NCBI GenBank assembly: GCA_037447655.1
Contig: JBBHKE010003587.1
Coordinates: forward strand, 64,001 to 102,667
DNA: 38,667 nucleotides
Reading direction: 5' to 3'
From: Zygnema cylindricum
Taxonomy: Eukaryota > Streptophyta > Zygnematophyceae > Zygnematales > Zygnemataceae
How positions within the stretch are numbered: the first letter of the stretch is position 1; every line of letters begins with the position of its first letter. Positions 29,013 to 38,667 of this stretch are shown here, one piece after another. Both the position numbers and the translations under genes were made by a program. The notes below the pieces were generated by a model, which saw nothing but the letters and a program-made list of their open reading frames with translations, made no database searches and had not been told where the DNA came from.

Positions 29013-32000
29013 GTTCGAGCCATATTCTGTGCAATAGCCATCATTCTACTTCTCGAAGGATTCGCTCTCCTCTCAGTACTCAACTTATTACTTGGTCCTC
29101 TTTTAACCGTTTTCTTTCCCCCACTTTCAGTATCAAACCGGACCATTGGATCCTCAGTTAAGTCCTCGGTTCCAGTTAAGTCCCCAGTTTCAGTTAATTC
29201 CTCAGATCCCTTTCTACGGCTATAAACCGGACGATTATATGGAGCTCTGTTTCGATTTCGAGATAAGTTTTCGAGGTCTATTTCTGATATTGGTCTCGAT
29301 GGAAACCTATTTATCTCATCTGCCCATGTCTTTCCCTCCTCGACCTTAACGTCTCCTCCACCTTCTTCCTCTCGAGGGTTAGTTTTCTCCTTCCTCGGTC
29401 CCTTCTCTGGATTACTTTCAGATGTTTTTGCCCAGAACTCCTTCGCTTCATCATCTGAAAACTGTTTATGAAACTTACTTGCTTCCTCTTTTCTCCTCAC
29501 AGGCCCTTTTTCAACCAATTCTCCAACCTGGGAACGACTCTTTCTTTTCCCATCAACTACTGGTGCTGGACTTACCTGAGATTCTCCTCCTCCTTCCTCC
29601 ACATCCTCCATAGTCGCAAACCCTCCCTTCTCCTCTCTCTCCTCCTCTCCCTCCTCTCCCTCCTCTCTCTGCCCTCCCTTCTCTCCCTTCACCTCTCCCT
29701 TCTCCTCTCCCTTCACCTCTCCTTTCACCTCTGCCTTCACCTCTCCTAACTTGGGTCGACGTCTCTTCGGACGTTTCACTGACAGTTCACCTTCGACTGG
29801 ACTTAAATTATCCTCAGACCCTCCAGAAGCTTCAAAGGAAATTGAAACATCTCTACCGAGTACCTGAGTAAAAGCTCGTCGAAAACTTTTTTCCGTTTGC
29901 GGTTTTATCGCTCCAGCCATACAGCCAATCGGAAACTCCAGAGCCACTGTAAAAAACCATAAATCCACCGCCATTCTCTCGTAATGAAATTAAAAATTAT
30001 GAAAATATATGAAAATAAATCATGTCATTCTTTAGTGTTTTTTGGGGTTTGCCAGGGTTTTTCGGCTTTTCAGGAGTTTTGAGATTCAAAAGTCCTAGAT
30101 AAGCTCCATGATACAAATATTTAAAGGAGCCTAACACATTATGCTTTATGAATAATGTCCATTGACTGGATCTTTGTAGCCACTATTTATAAAACATCAC
30201 TTTTTCAAGGTGTTATAGTGTAGGAAAAATCTCTAAAACTCAAACATAGCCCATATAACTATATGCCTCTTTGTAATCTTGAGAAGAATAAGAGACTTTT
30301 GATACATTGCATGAAAAAATACATTAGCCATGTGATCTGGTAGTTTTTACATTCAATATATGAGATAAACATTATAAGATATACACCAGCAATTGAGAAG
30401 AGTTAAGGATTGGCAAAGAAAAAATGCAATCCCAAAATTGCTGTAGCAAGCAAAACCAACAAAATTAAAATCCAAAAAACATACACAAAACTCATGTCTG
30501 CCGTTTCCAACTAAAATACCTGTTGTATCGGATATCGAAATGATCCGTCCTTTTCCCTTGAGAAGTGACTTATGGCTCTTTGTCTGAATTAGCTCCTCCG
30601 CCCGAGCCTTAATCTCCAGTAAATACTGTGTCTTCTCTATTGATTCTCCTTCTTCTTCGTTGGTCCCCTGATATACAACTTCCTCAACCTCCTCAACTTC
30701 TTCAACTTCCATAACCTCCTTGGTTTGCGAAAATGGAGTCGAGTCACGGACTTCTTCAAGAAGCTCTTCGACAACTGTTTTCTTTGGGATTGCCCCATTC
30801 TCAACAACTCTTTTTCCGTCAAATGATGATTTGACTACCTCAACTTTCTCATCCTCCACCTTCTCCCTCTCTTTCTCTGTCGCCTCCGTACTACCCAACT
30901 CTTCCTCTGAAACGTGCAATCCTGTTTCTACCACATCCTTCACTCTTCCAGTTTCAGATACAGAGTCATCTATCGCCACATCTACCTCTTCATCGACCCA
31001 ATTATCTACCGTGTCCAACTCAAACTCTCTTTCCTCCTCGCCAAAACCTAAAACTGTCTCGTCCCCACTTCCCGATTCTGTGCTGTCAATAGTCGCAACT
31101 TCGGTAAGTTCACCCAACTTCTCCTCCAGCTTCGGCAAACCCGAGCCCCTATGCTTTTCTTGCATGGGTAAAGAAACTTCTCCATTGACTTCACGACGTT
31201 CTTGCAAATCCATATCTCGAGAAAGAGATCCAGTTGAAGATCCACCGGTGACCCTGGAACTCGAAACAAGAGCAGGAACTTTTTCTGGAGACAGAAAGCC
31301 GTTTCCATTTCCTATCGCTGACGAAGGCCTCGTTGGAGAGAGAGCGAGAGGTTCGCTACTTTGAGCTTCACTACTTTGCGGCAAGCTTAAAGGTTGAAGG
31401 AGGGGCAGTTCTAAAAGAACTGTATTGAGCCACATAGTTGCATAGGGAGCCTGTCGAATTTGAAGTTCGGCATTTCGGAAAGTACTAAGGACTCGCCTCA
31501 AGTACACCTCTCCAGTCTCACTTTCTGATGTTGTCAGATCCAGTCCAGGGAAGAGAGTATTAGAGACACGTATTAATGTCTTAAAAACAAATACCACAAT
31601 GTACTAGAGACACATACAACAATTTAATAGAGACGCATACACTAATATATTAGAGAGAAAAACACACGTTCGAAACTGGAAAGATTCAAAACAGGGAAGA
31701 ATGCATTAGAGACACAACAACAATGTAGTAGCGAGAAACATACTTGTATCCAAACCAAGGAAGACTGTATTGGAAAGAACTCATGTATCCAAACCAGAAA
31801 AAATATACTTATACCAGATACACTTATCGAAACGAGAAAAAAATCTAGTAGAGACACATACACTTATCTGAATGAGGCAAGAATGCAATAGAGGGAAATA
31901 TAATTACAATTGAGGGCTTTGTGAAATCAAAATGTAAAATAAGTGCAAAAGCGAAGGCATTACACCTTTTATGTCAGATTGAGGCAAACGATAACAACAC

Positions 32001-35000
32001 CCAGCTCCAAAAAACCACTCAATAATTTTTAAAATGACAAGATTTGTGCAAAACCAATCCAGAAAATGAAGAACATAAAGCGAGGAATTTACTGTGGAGA
32101 ATCCAATAGGCGTGAAAAAAAAAAAAAAGGGAAAAAGAAAGGGCATTTATAAACGACGTATAAAAGAAAGGGCATAAAGGGCATCTATACACATGCCTGA
32201 AATTTCACAACCAATGTTCGAAATTTCAGGAGATAAATAAAAAGAATAGTTGTAATTCGGTCAATCACAAAGAGAATTTAATAAAAAAAAAAAAAGTAAA
32301 AGTTCAAAAATATTTTTAATGTAAGGGAACTATATGAGATGCTCTGGGATAACTGATACACAAAAAAATCAAATTTTATATAAGCAGGGATACCAGATAA
32401 TTGTGGATTATGCAAATAGGGCCTGCATTAAATAAATCATCCCCACTGTCCCACTCGAAAACAAGAGACTCGGCAAAAACTTCAACATCATATGGGCAAC
32501 CCAAAAAAAGAAAAAGACGAAAGAAAAAGACGTACCTGACATGTTAACCAGATATTGAAGGGCCTCTCTTTCATTAGGTTGTCTGATACGCTGGTATAAA
32601 CGGGGGTCTTTTGCAAAAATATCCACAATGAGCTGTACAAGGCCCACTAGGACTTGGTACGGCTCTGACCTCCATAGGGCATCTTGGAGAAGTGGTTTAA
32701 TTTCTTTCGACCTACTTGAGATTAAGGAATTAGCGAGAAGCATAGGCATTCGCGATACAGGTAGAACGTCGAACTGCAAATGTCGCAAAAAAAAGAGGTT
32801 TTCAAAATTCAAACATAAAAAAAAAAAAAAAAATCAAAACTTTTCAGCTTTGTCAAAATCGTTGGCAAACAATTCGAAATGGGCAGACTACACCGTGAAT
32901 CGTTATTAGGGTAATGAATCTGTTACAGGCTGGAATTTATAATGCACCGCCCATCGTTAATAGAGTTATAACATTTTTCACGCAGTCAAAGCTTGTCAAA
33001 AATTTCTCCGATTTTCATTCATGACATCACAATATAAAGGTAAGACTGTTACCTTTCAATTGCTTGCCTCAAAAAAAAAATCCAGCGGTCCATCATAGAG
33101 TTAAACCCATTTGACTGCCAGAAAAATGTTTAACTCTACTAACGATGGGCGGTGTAGTGTTGTCAATTCTAATTCAATTCCACATGACATGGCTGGTTTT
33201 CAACCATTTAAAGAATTAGTGTCAAGATTTTTTTTTTTTTTAATAACGATAATAACGATACACAGTATAGCAAAAAAAATGTTTAAAATTGTAGTCAAAG
33301 CTGATTTAAAACCTGTCCCTCGTTATAATCTTGTTATCTTATTAATTTTATTAATGGGGAAGCATGTGGAAAAACATTACTCAGATTTCCGTGATATACT
33401 TCTCAAAAAGCACGCCAACAAAAGCAAAATGTTTAGGTTTTTTCAGTTTTTTAGGTTTTTTAGTGTTTTCTAGGGTTTGGCTACCATTAGCATGTAAGAG
33501 GGAAAACATCGTCATTCACATGCTCTTAGAGAAAATAAAGTTGGTTTTTTAAAATTGGCTTTTTAATGAAGCCAATTCTACTCGGGCAAATTAGAAATAA
33601 CAAGTATTTCGAATTATGCAGAAAGACAAATCACACTCATCAACTGCAAATTTAAATAAAAAGGTTAAAATGAAAAAGAGTACAGATTCTATACCGTACT
33701 CCAAGATTATTCCGTATTGCAAACTTTATCTTAGGAACAATATAAACGAAACAGCAAGAATCAAAAGTCTTCTTGACACGTGATATATGCATGGTAATAA
33801 CAAAAAACTCTAAAAACCAAAAGAATCCTGACCCAACCAAGAAATTGCTGCTCTATCTACCCTCACTCGGTTTGTAAGGAACTACACTGCCCCTCGTTAT
33901 CAGTGATAATCACTCTAATTCGAGTGAGGTATTTTCCCGACCCAAAATCATAAACTAGTGTTAGTAACAATATTTAGTTCAGTGGCCCAGAAGGAGCCAC
34001 ATGGCGAACATAATTACGTGTAGTTAAGTCTAATAAAGAGTTAACAATTCACTAACTGTGACAGCGATGGAAGGGGTACACTCTCCGTCGTTTTTAGTGC
34101 TAATGGCATTAATTTTTAGTCGTAACTTTTTCTGGTCAAAAATCAAAAATTAGTATTGACAACACTATTTAAGGGAGAGGAAGGAAACTGGCCAAGTCTC
34201 CACAGCCTAAATTATTGACACTAATCTCGCTTCAATTCTAATAACTCCTTAACACTAATAGAGGTGAGCAATGTATTTTTTTCATCAGAAATTCCACACT
34301 TCAACCTCATTCCAATTGCAGAAGAAAAAAATGAAGCTCAATGCAAAAAATGTTCTTTTTTTATTTACCCTTTCTCCCACCAATTCAACAGTAATCTTCG
34401 TTGTAAAGAATTTATGTTTTTGCTTACCCATTCTTTCACTCCTCTGTTAAAGAATATTATATTTTCACTTACCCTTTCTCTCCACCAATTCAACCATAAC
34501 CTTCTCTACAAAGAATGCTATATATTTCACTTACCCTTTCTTCCACCAATTCAAGAGTAATCTCCTCTCCCGCGCTCGCCACACTCCCAAGCATCCCTAG
34601 GGCGTCTCTAAGAGACCCTGACGACAACTCTCCCAACAATTGCAAAGCCGATTCTTCAACTATCATTTCTTCCTTCTCAGCAACTTTTTGAAGAGCCAAC
34701 ACGATATCAGCATTCGCTAACTTTCGAAACTTATAATGATCACAACGTGACATAGTGGACTCCAAAAGTTTTTGTGGATCAGTTGTAACGAGAATAAACA
34801 AAACATGAGAAGGAGGTTCTTCTAGGGTTTTCAGCAAAGCACTTGCTGCCTCTTTACTAAGCATGTGACATTCGTCGATAATATACACTTTGAAAGGAGC
34901 ACTTTGAGGAGAATATCGGACAGATTCTAATAAATTTCGGATACTCTCCACACCACTATTGGTCGCCGCGTCTATTTCCCTTACATCGGTATTATTTCCT

Positions 35001-35677
35001 TTCGAAATTGTTCGACAATGTCGACAATTTCTACAAGGATTACCGTTTTGAGGTTCTTCACAATTCACAGCCGCGGCAAACATTCTTGCAGCTGACGTTT
35101 TTCCTGCCCCTCTCGGACCGGAAAACAAATATGCAGGTTTAACTTTTTTTTTATGAACATGTGTTCGCAAAAATTTTCCTATACTGCCCTGTCCAACCAA
35201 ATCTTCGAATATCTTTGGTCTATATTTCTGTTCAAGGTTCCGGTCAACCGTAACATCCAACTGATTGTTTCCTTTGGAAGATTGAGAAGAAGAATTTGCC
35301 AGATTTAAAGAAGATACTGGTTTAAATTGTAAATTGCAAACTGAATTTTCAGAAAAACTGAATTTTTCGACATGTTCACATTTTCTTGACCTAAGTCCAG
35401 CACCATACCATGAACTCTGAAGCAAAACATGTCTCCCTCTCAGTACATTTTCTAGTCGAAAACCAGCTGTATATTTTGCTGAAACATTTTCTATAATACT
35501 TTTTGAAACAAACATATGGTGTAGAGAGGAAGACAAACTTAATTCTGTATGAAGTTGCTGTGATAAATATCCAAAAACGTCATTATTACCACATTTAGTG
35601 CTACGATTACCGCATTTGGTGTCAAAAACTGAAACGGTCTTTCCGAAAACTGGAATTTTCAGTGCAGGTATAGCCAT
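28979..35677 (-). CDS. STICHEL/DnaX-like protein (clamp-loader gamma/tau homologue), 4 exons, 1117 aa
   Basis: Exons on the minus strand: 35677-34535, 32773-32536, 31524-30520, 29946-28979; all phases fit. Exon 1: ~155-residue N-terminal extension, then LEQKYRPKIFEDLVGQ, Walker A GPRGAGKTS, zinc Cys cluster (NPCRNCRHC), Walker B VYIIDECHML, sensor 1 region LVTTDPQKLLEST and SRC motif MSRCDHYKF, then GSLRDALGML. Exon 2 gives domain III (SEPYQVLVGLVQLIVDIFAK). Exon 3 continues it (LRRVLSTFRNAELQIRQ...MWLNTVLLELP), then a long Glu/Ser/Val-rich insert and ELIQTKSHKSLLKGKGRIIS. Exon 4 has ALEFPIGCMAGAIK and RRAFTQVLGRDVSISFE, matching the plant STICHEL C-terminus, then a basic KRPKRRRPK stretch and KGE repeats. 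Bacterial DnaX is the clamp-loader ATPase; Arabidopsis STICHEL controls trichome branching. Walker B is DEC, as in the plant family. The N-terminus could be a targeting sequence, unproven. Confidence 0.88.
30038..30085 (+). repeat. GGGTTTT-rich telomere-like patch in DnaX-like intron 3
   Basis: TTTTTTGGGGTTTGCCAGGG and following TTTTTCGGCTTTTCAGG units, about 12-base spacing, weakly telomere-like. Confidence 0.45.
31525..31900 (-). repeat. Degenerate minisatellite at the acceptor side of DnaX-like intron 2
   Basis: Units containing GGGAAGARTGYATTAGAGAC and ACACATACA recur irregularly (near 31550, 31595, 31630, 31695, 31765, 31850). The first copy begins within 25 bases of the exon 3 acceptor. 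Spacing varies, so the array is old. Confidence 0.6.
31901..32535 (-). other. Rest of DnaX-like intron 2
   Basis: AT-rich intron sequence with A tracts at 32117-32129 and 32282-32293. Right at the donor, CGTCTTTTTCTTT is duplicated in tandem (plus strand 32505-32533). No exon was found between 31524 and 32536. Confidence 0.6.
32945..33154. mobile_element. MITE, family 3, inside DnaX-like intron 1
   Basis: Left end CACCGCCCATCGTTAATAGA and right end TCTACTAACGATGGGCGGTG are near-perfect inverted repeats followed by TA (33155-33156). The ends resemble family 1 (CACCGTG...) but the interior is different. A lone family-1 terminus (CACCGTGAATCGTTATTAGG) lies just before it near 32892. Confidence 0.8.
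33427..33480 (+). repeat. TTTTTTAGG telomere-like patch in DnaX-like intron 1
   Basis: TTTAGGTTTTTTCAGTTTTT and TTAGGTTTTTTAGTG to TAGGGTTTGG, units of 8-12 bases. Confidence 0.6.
33481..34360. other. Middle of DnaX-like intron 1
   Basis: AT-rich intron without recognisable exon. Segments at 33880-33960 and 34060-34160 contain GTTATCAGTGATAA and TAGTGCTAATGGCATTAATT-like palindromic pieces that could be diverged MITE remnants. Confidence 0.4.
34361..34560 (-). repeat. Four tandem copies of the exon 1/intron 1 donor junction of the DnaX-like gene
   Basis: Plus strand: TTACCCTTTC followed by TCCCACCAATTCAA starts at 34365, 34424 (degenerate), 34469 and 34531. The 34531 copy is the true exon 1 end (GAAAGG|GTAAGTG on the minus strand, donor at 34534-34533). 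The other copies lie in the intron at 59, 45 and 62-base spacing and keep GGTAA-type donors and exon-like flanks. Confidence 0.88.
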
Positions 35678-36105
35678 CGCTTGTTCTATTATCTTTTGGT
35701 TTTACTTAATCTTTAAACCTTTTTTGTAAAGTGTTAGTATAATGTACAAAAACACAAAGAAAAGGAAAAGGAGCCTATGTTTACTGTGCGACAACAACCC
35801 TAAAAAGGTCACAACAAATTCAAATTAGCATCTCTCTCTCCCTCTGTCGCTCTATCTCTCCTTCCCCTCTCCTCTCTCTTTCTCTCTCGCGAGGCAAAGT
35901 AAACCCTAAAACTTAGCTAATCACTTTTTTCTTTGTCTCCAGGAGAATGCTCCATTGGCATAGATGTCCTATTCGTACGGATTTGGACTTTTTTACGAAA
36001 ACTACGTAGTATTCGTTTGTTTCGTAGATTTCGTAGATTTCGTACGTCTCAACTGAACAAAATTTGTACGGACTTCAAAAAAACAAATATTTGCTTCATT
36101 AAATA
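35678..36105. other. 5' flank of the DnaX-like gene
   Basis: Contains the CT-rich tract and telo-box, then TTTCGTAGATTTCGTAGATT-type short repeats near 36018-36042. No further gene. Confidence 0.5.
35901..35909 (+). promoter_or_regulatory. Telo-box AAACCCTAA upstream of the DnaX-like gene
   Basis: Lies 224 bases upstream of the start codon (gene on the minus strand), next to a CT-rich tract at about 35830-35890. CT-rich tracts and telo-boxes are common near plant transcription starts. Confidence 0.5.
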
Positions 36106-36603
36106 GTTCAAAAGTAGGTGAAAGTAGGCCCATACAATATGCCTATTGTATGTAAAACATACAATATGACCTTAAGACCCATATTGTATTGGTCGCAAAA
36201 TGAAAAAAAATTGTAACAGGGTTGAGTTGCACATGGATCGATAGAGAATTAAACGTCATGTCTAAATTTTTAAAAACATTCGGACAAAAAAAATAAAATA
36301 TGTGAGTTTTTAGGTATTTTTTATTTAAACCGTCCGATTCGGACGATCGGACGGTCTCTGATCAAAGTAGCGATCTAAGAAGATCACATGAAAAGCCCAT
36401 AACACAACTCATCCTAGGCTGTGTCAGCTCGCTGAAATTTCGTCCAGCGGCGTGCGCTGTACTATGATCATACGTCATATTGGTACGTTCGTACAAAAGT
36501 GTGCACAAACGCACACACATACAGTATGCTTACTCTGCGCGAGTTTTGTGCCAAGCTTTGTGCGCCTACCAAAGGCCTACCATAAAAACGCCTACTTTTG
36601 AAC
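36106..36603. mobile_element. MITE, family 2 (498 bp, TA TSD)
   Basis: Left end GTTCAAAAGTAGGTGAAAGT and right end ...GCCTACTTTTGAAC are inverted repeats, flanked by TA (36104-36105, 36604-36605). It contains GTCCGATTCGGACGATCGGA and GATCTAAGAAGATCACATG blocks shared with the copy at 38449. Confidence 0.82.
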
Positions 36604-36605
36604 TA

Positions 36606-36910
36606 TGCTTCATTTCCGCGCGCATATTTTTTATCTGTCCTCCACACCGTCTTCAGAAGGAAGCCGCCGTTTGAGACGCCGAAAAGTCCGGCCCTCGCCG
36701 CTAGTTCGTTGCACTTATCAGCTTTTTAGGGTATTGAATATTTAAATTTTTTAAATTTGAAATTAAAAACAAAGTACGAATTTTACGACGAATTTTATAA
36801 AGTTTGAAATTGTTTTATGCGCACGGAACGTAGTATTCGTTAGTTTACTCCGTGCGTTTTATGCGCATAGGACATCTATGTCCATTGGCAATAGCAGTAG
36901 AGAATCAGTG
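36606..36910. other. Spacer between MITEs, no gene seen
   Basis: AT-rich with no coding or RNA signal recognised. Confidence 0.4.
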
Positions 36911-37123
36911 CACCTTGAATCCCTATTAGAGTTAAAGTTTTTTTCGTCTCTTAAACGTCTTTTCTCCGTACACACATGTCAGTTTTTAGATCCGACGGCT
37001 GCGATTGAAAGATAAGATTTGCTTCCGATTGGCGGTCTTAAGTTGAAAATCGAACAAAAGTGTACGGAGAAAATACGTTTTACGTGGCGAAAAACACATT
37101 AACACTAATAGCGATACACGGTG
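36911..37123. mobile_element. Palindromic MITE, family 1, copy 6
   Basis: Starts CACCTTGAATCCCTATTAGA and ends TAATAGCGATACACGGTG before TA (37124-37125). Centre orientation matches copy 4. Confidence 0.82.
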
Positions 37124-37369
37124 TAGCCTTCTTCTTGTCTCAATTATTGTAGCCTTTGACAGGGTATACAAAGAGTTACAAATTGTTGTCAATTTGGTGC
37201 ATTGGAACTGAAAAGAAGCTTCACTACAGTACAGGTAAGATTCGTACTGGACAGTATTAGGGTACTTTCGCATGTAACTGAGACTTAGTCTTGTTACTTT
37301 GTTTTTTAGCAAAGATTCTCCGTACAGATTTCAGAGCATTCGTATGTAAAGAAATGAAATCGTAACTTT

Positions 37370-37600
37370 AGATTGTGACGGATGTAGACGTGGGTGTAAT
37401 TTGTGACGATTGTAGACGAGTACAAAACTCGCGAGAATTGATGACGTTTACAAAATAGAGACAGTCGTAGACGTCTAGCTACTTTTGACATTGTAGATGT
37501 TTAGGGTTTGTGGCTTTGTGCCATTTTGACGTCACGCGTACTTATGGTAGCGTAGACGTCACTATTTCCAAAATATTCCGCCATGGTTTCCCAATTTTGT
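37370..37600. repeat. Second copy of the GACATTGTAGACGTC dispersed repeat
   Basis: TGTGACGATTGTAGACGAG, AGTCGTAGACGTCTAG, TGACATTGTAGATG and GCGTAGACGTCACT, ending TATTCCGCCATGGTTTCCC. Motif order parallels 13437-13600. Confidence 0.6.
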
Positions 37601-38202
37601 TTTTTCCTCCGTTCTCACTCTAATTGCCATCAAAATAAGGTAAAAGACAGCCAAAAAAACTTTTTTTTGTAGATCTTTCATTTAATACCTTTCTTGTTTT
37701 TTTTCATTGCAAGAATTGCGAGTTAGACGCGTTAGTGGAGAGGGAGAGAGAAAGAGGCGCTTTCACGGACTTCGCTTTTGCAAAATGGCTTCCGTTGGTC
37801 GAAACCCCCTCCACGACCCCTGTACGGAAAAAAGCGCACGGAAAAAAGTTACGCACAGGCTGGAAACGTGCAGTGGTTTTTTTTTTTTGGTACTCAACCC
37901 ACAAGAATCGTTAGAAACTTTCGACACGTGCGGCAGCATATGCCTATTCGTTCACCTCATGTAACTATATTTAAAATCACCTCGCGATGTCATTTTAACT
38001 TAAGTTTGAAGATGAACTGAAGGGACGCGAAATTGGGTCGAAACGCGCTAGACAACAAACTATAGTACACATAAAGTTTGAAGGTAACGCAACTTCTACG
38101 GTGGTAATTTCATTTTTTTGGTACGGCTGCGGATTTTCACGTTTTTTTAAAGTTATGGAGGAAAACGACAAAAAATAACTGTAACTTTAGCGCATGCGAA
38201 AG
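37600..38202. other. Intergenic region, no supported gene
   Basis: Open frames near 37704-38020 overlap on both strands, have no recognisable domain and are probably non-coding. Confidence 0.35.
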
Positions 38203-38408
38203 TACGCTTAGTGTTAAAGTTTTTTTTGCCACTTAAAACATATTTTCTCCGTGCACATTTGTCAGATTACCAATCCGATGGTTGCTATTGAAAGTCAAGA
38301 TTCTCACCTTCCTATTGGCGGTCTCCGATTGTCATTCCGTCAAGTGTGCACGGAGAAAAGATGTTTTAGGTGACATAAAAGCTTTAACACTAGTAACAAT
38401 TAGCGGTG
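38203..38408. mobile_element. Palindromic MITE, family 1, copy 7
   Basis: Left arm CTTAGTGTTAAAGTTTTTTT then GCCACTTAAAACATATTTTC; right arm GAAAAGATGTTTTAGGTGAC, ending AGCGGTG before TA (38409-38410). The left terminus is diverged. Confidence 0.78.
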
Positions 38409-38448
38409 TACTGGACAGGAACTCCGAAGTTCTAAAGTCTAAACCATA

Positions 38449-38667
38449 GTTCAAAAGTAGGCGTTTTTTGGTAGGCCTTTTGTAGGCCGCCTTTAGCGTA
38501 AGTTGTGTTACGGGCTTTCCATATGATCTTTTTAGATCGTTACTTTCATCAGCGACCGTCCGATCGTCCGAATCTGACGATAGTCCTATCGTAAGTTGTG
38601 TTATGGGCTTTTCATGTGATCTTCTTAGATCGTTACTTTCATCAACGACCGTCAGATCGTCCAAATC
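38449..38667. mobile_element. MITE, family 2, second copy, cut by the window edge
   Basis: Starts GTTCAAAAGTAGGCGTTTTT after TA (38447-38448). Its interior is the reverse complement of 36340-36603. The block with GTAAGTTGTGTTACGGGC, GATCTTTTTAGATCGTTACT and CGACCGTCCGATCGTCCGAA is tandemly duplicated (about 91 bases; starts near 38498 and 38589). Confidence 0.8.

Noticed and set aside
29146-29749. Plus-strand Leu/Ser-rich frames
   Set aside because: Antisense of the charged C-terminal exon of the DnaX-like gene.
30720-31364. 214-codon Ser/Thr-rich plus-strand frame
   Set aside because: Antisense shadow of DnaX-like exon 3. Exon 3 has correct splice phases and matches the family.
34264-34560. 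98-codon plus-strand frame
   Set aside because: It lies over the tandemly repeated donor junction and shows no domain.

Overview
This is nuclear DNA from a eukaryote of the green-plant (streptophyte) lineage. It has GT-AG introns, AAACCCTAA telo-box motifs upstream of two genes, and scattered TTTAGGG-type (plant telomere) sequence. The three recognisable multi-domain genes belong to plant families: a PHD/ePHD chromatin protein, a MAX2-type F-box/LRR protein and a STICHEL-type DnaX protein. All are clearly divergent from seed-plant versions, so a streptophyte alga or an early-diverging land plant is my best guess. I cannot name the species.

Layout: (1) 1-6865, plus strand: a PHD-ePHD gene, 5' end outside the window, rebuilt here as 10 exons joined in frame. 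(2) 6866-9649: gene-poor, with telomere-like and short tandem repeats. (3) 9650-11635, minus strand: an intron-free MAX2-like coding region. (4) 11.7-20.0 kb: repeat-dense DNA with minisatellites, two nested TIR elements with TAA target duplications (one carrying an orphan 291-codon ORF), and a cluster of palindromic MITEs with TA target duplications. (5) 20088-20609, plus strand: a small DUF1279/FAM210-like membrane protein gene, directly preceded by a three-copy 72-bp repeat. (6) 22.2-28.3 kb: an older repeat split by a decayed non-LTR retrotransposon (23190-28007) bounded by a 12-bp direct repeat, with 67-bp monomers at its 5' end. (7) 28979-35677, minus strand: a complete STICHEL/DnaX-like gene of four exons (1117 codons). 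(8) 36.1-38.7 kb: more MITEs of two families.

The genes look independent; there is no operon-like or pathway grouping. The most unusual pattern is structural. Tandem repeats repeatedly sit on gene-structure boundaries: at 5' splice sites (PHD introns 2 and 6, DnaX intron 1), next to a 3' splice site (DnaX intron 2), across a stop codon (DnaX 3' end) and just upstream of a start codon (DUF1279 gene). In several cases the repeat unit contains the exon edge itself. Boundary-anchored tandem duplication as a way of growing introns is my main hypothesis from this window; it is inference, not proof.
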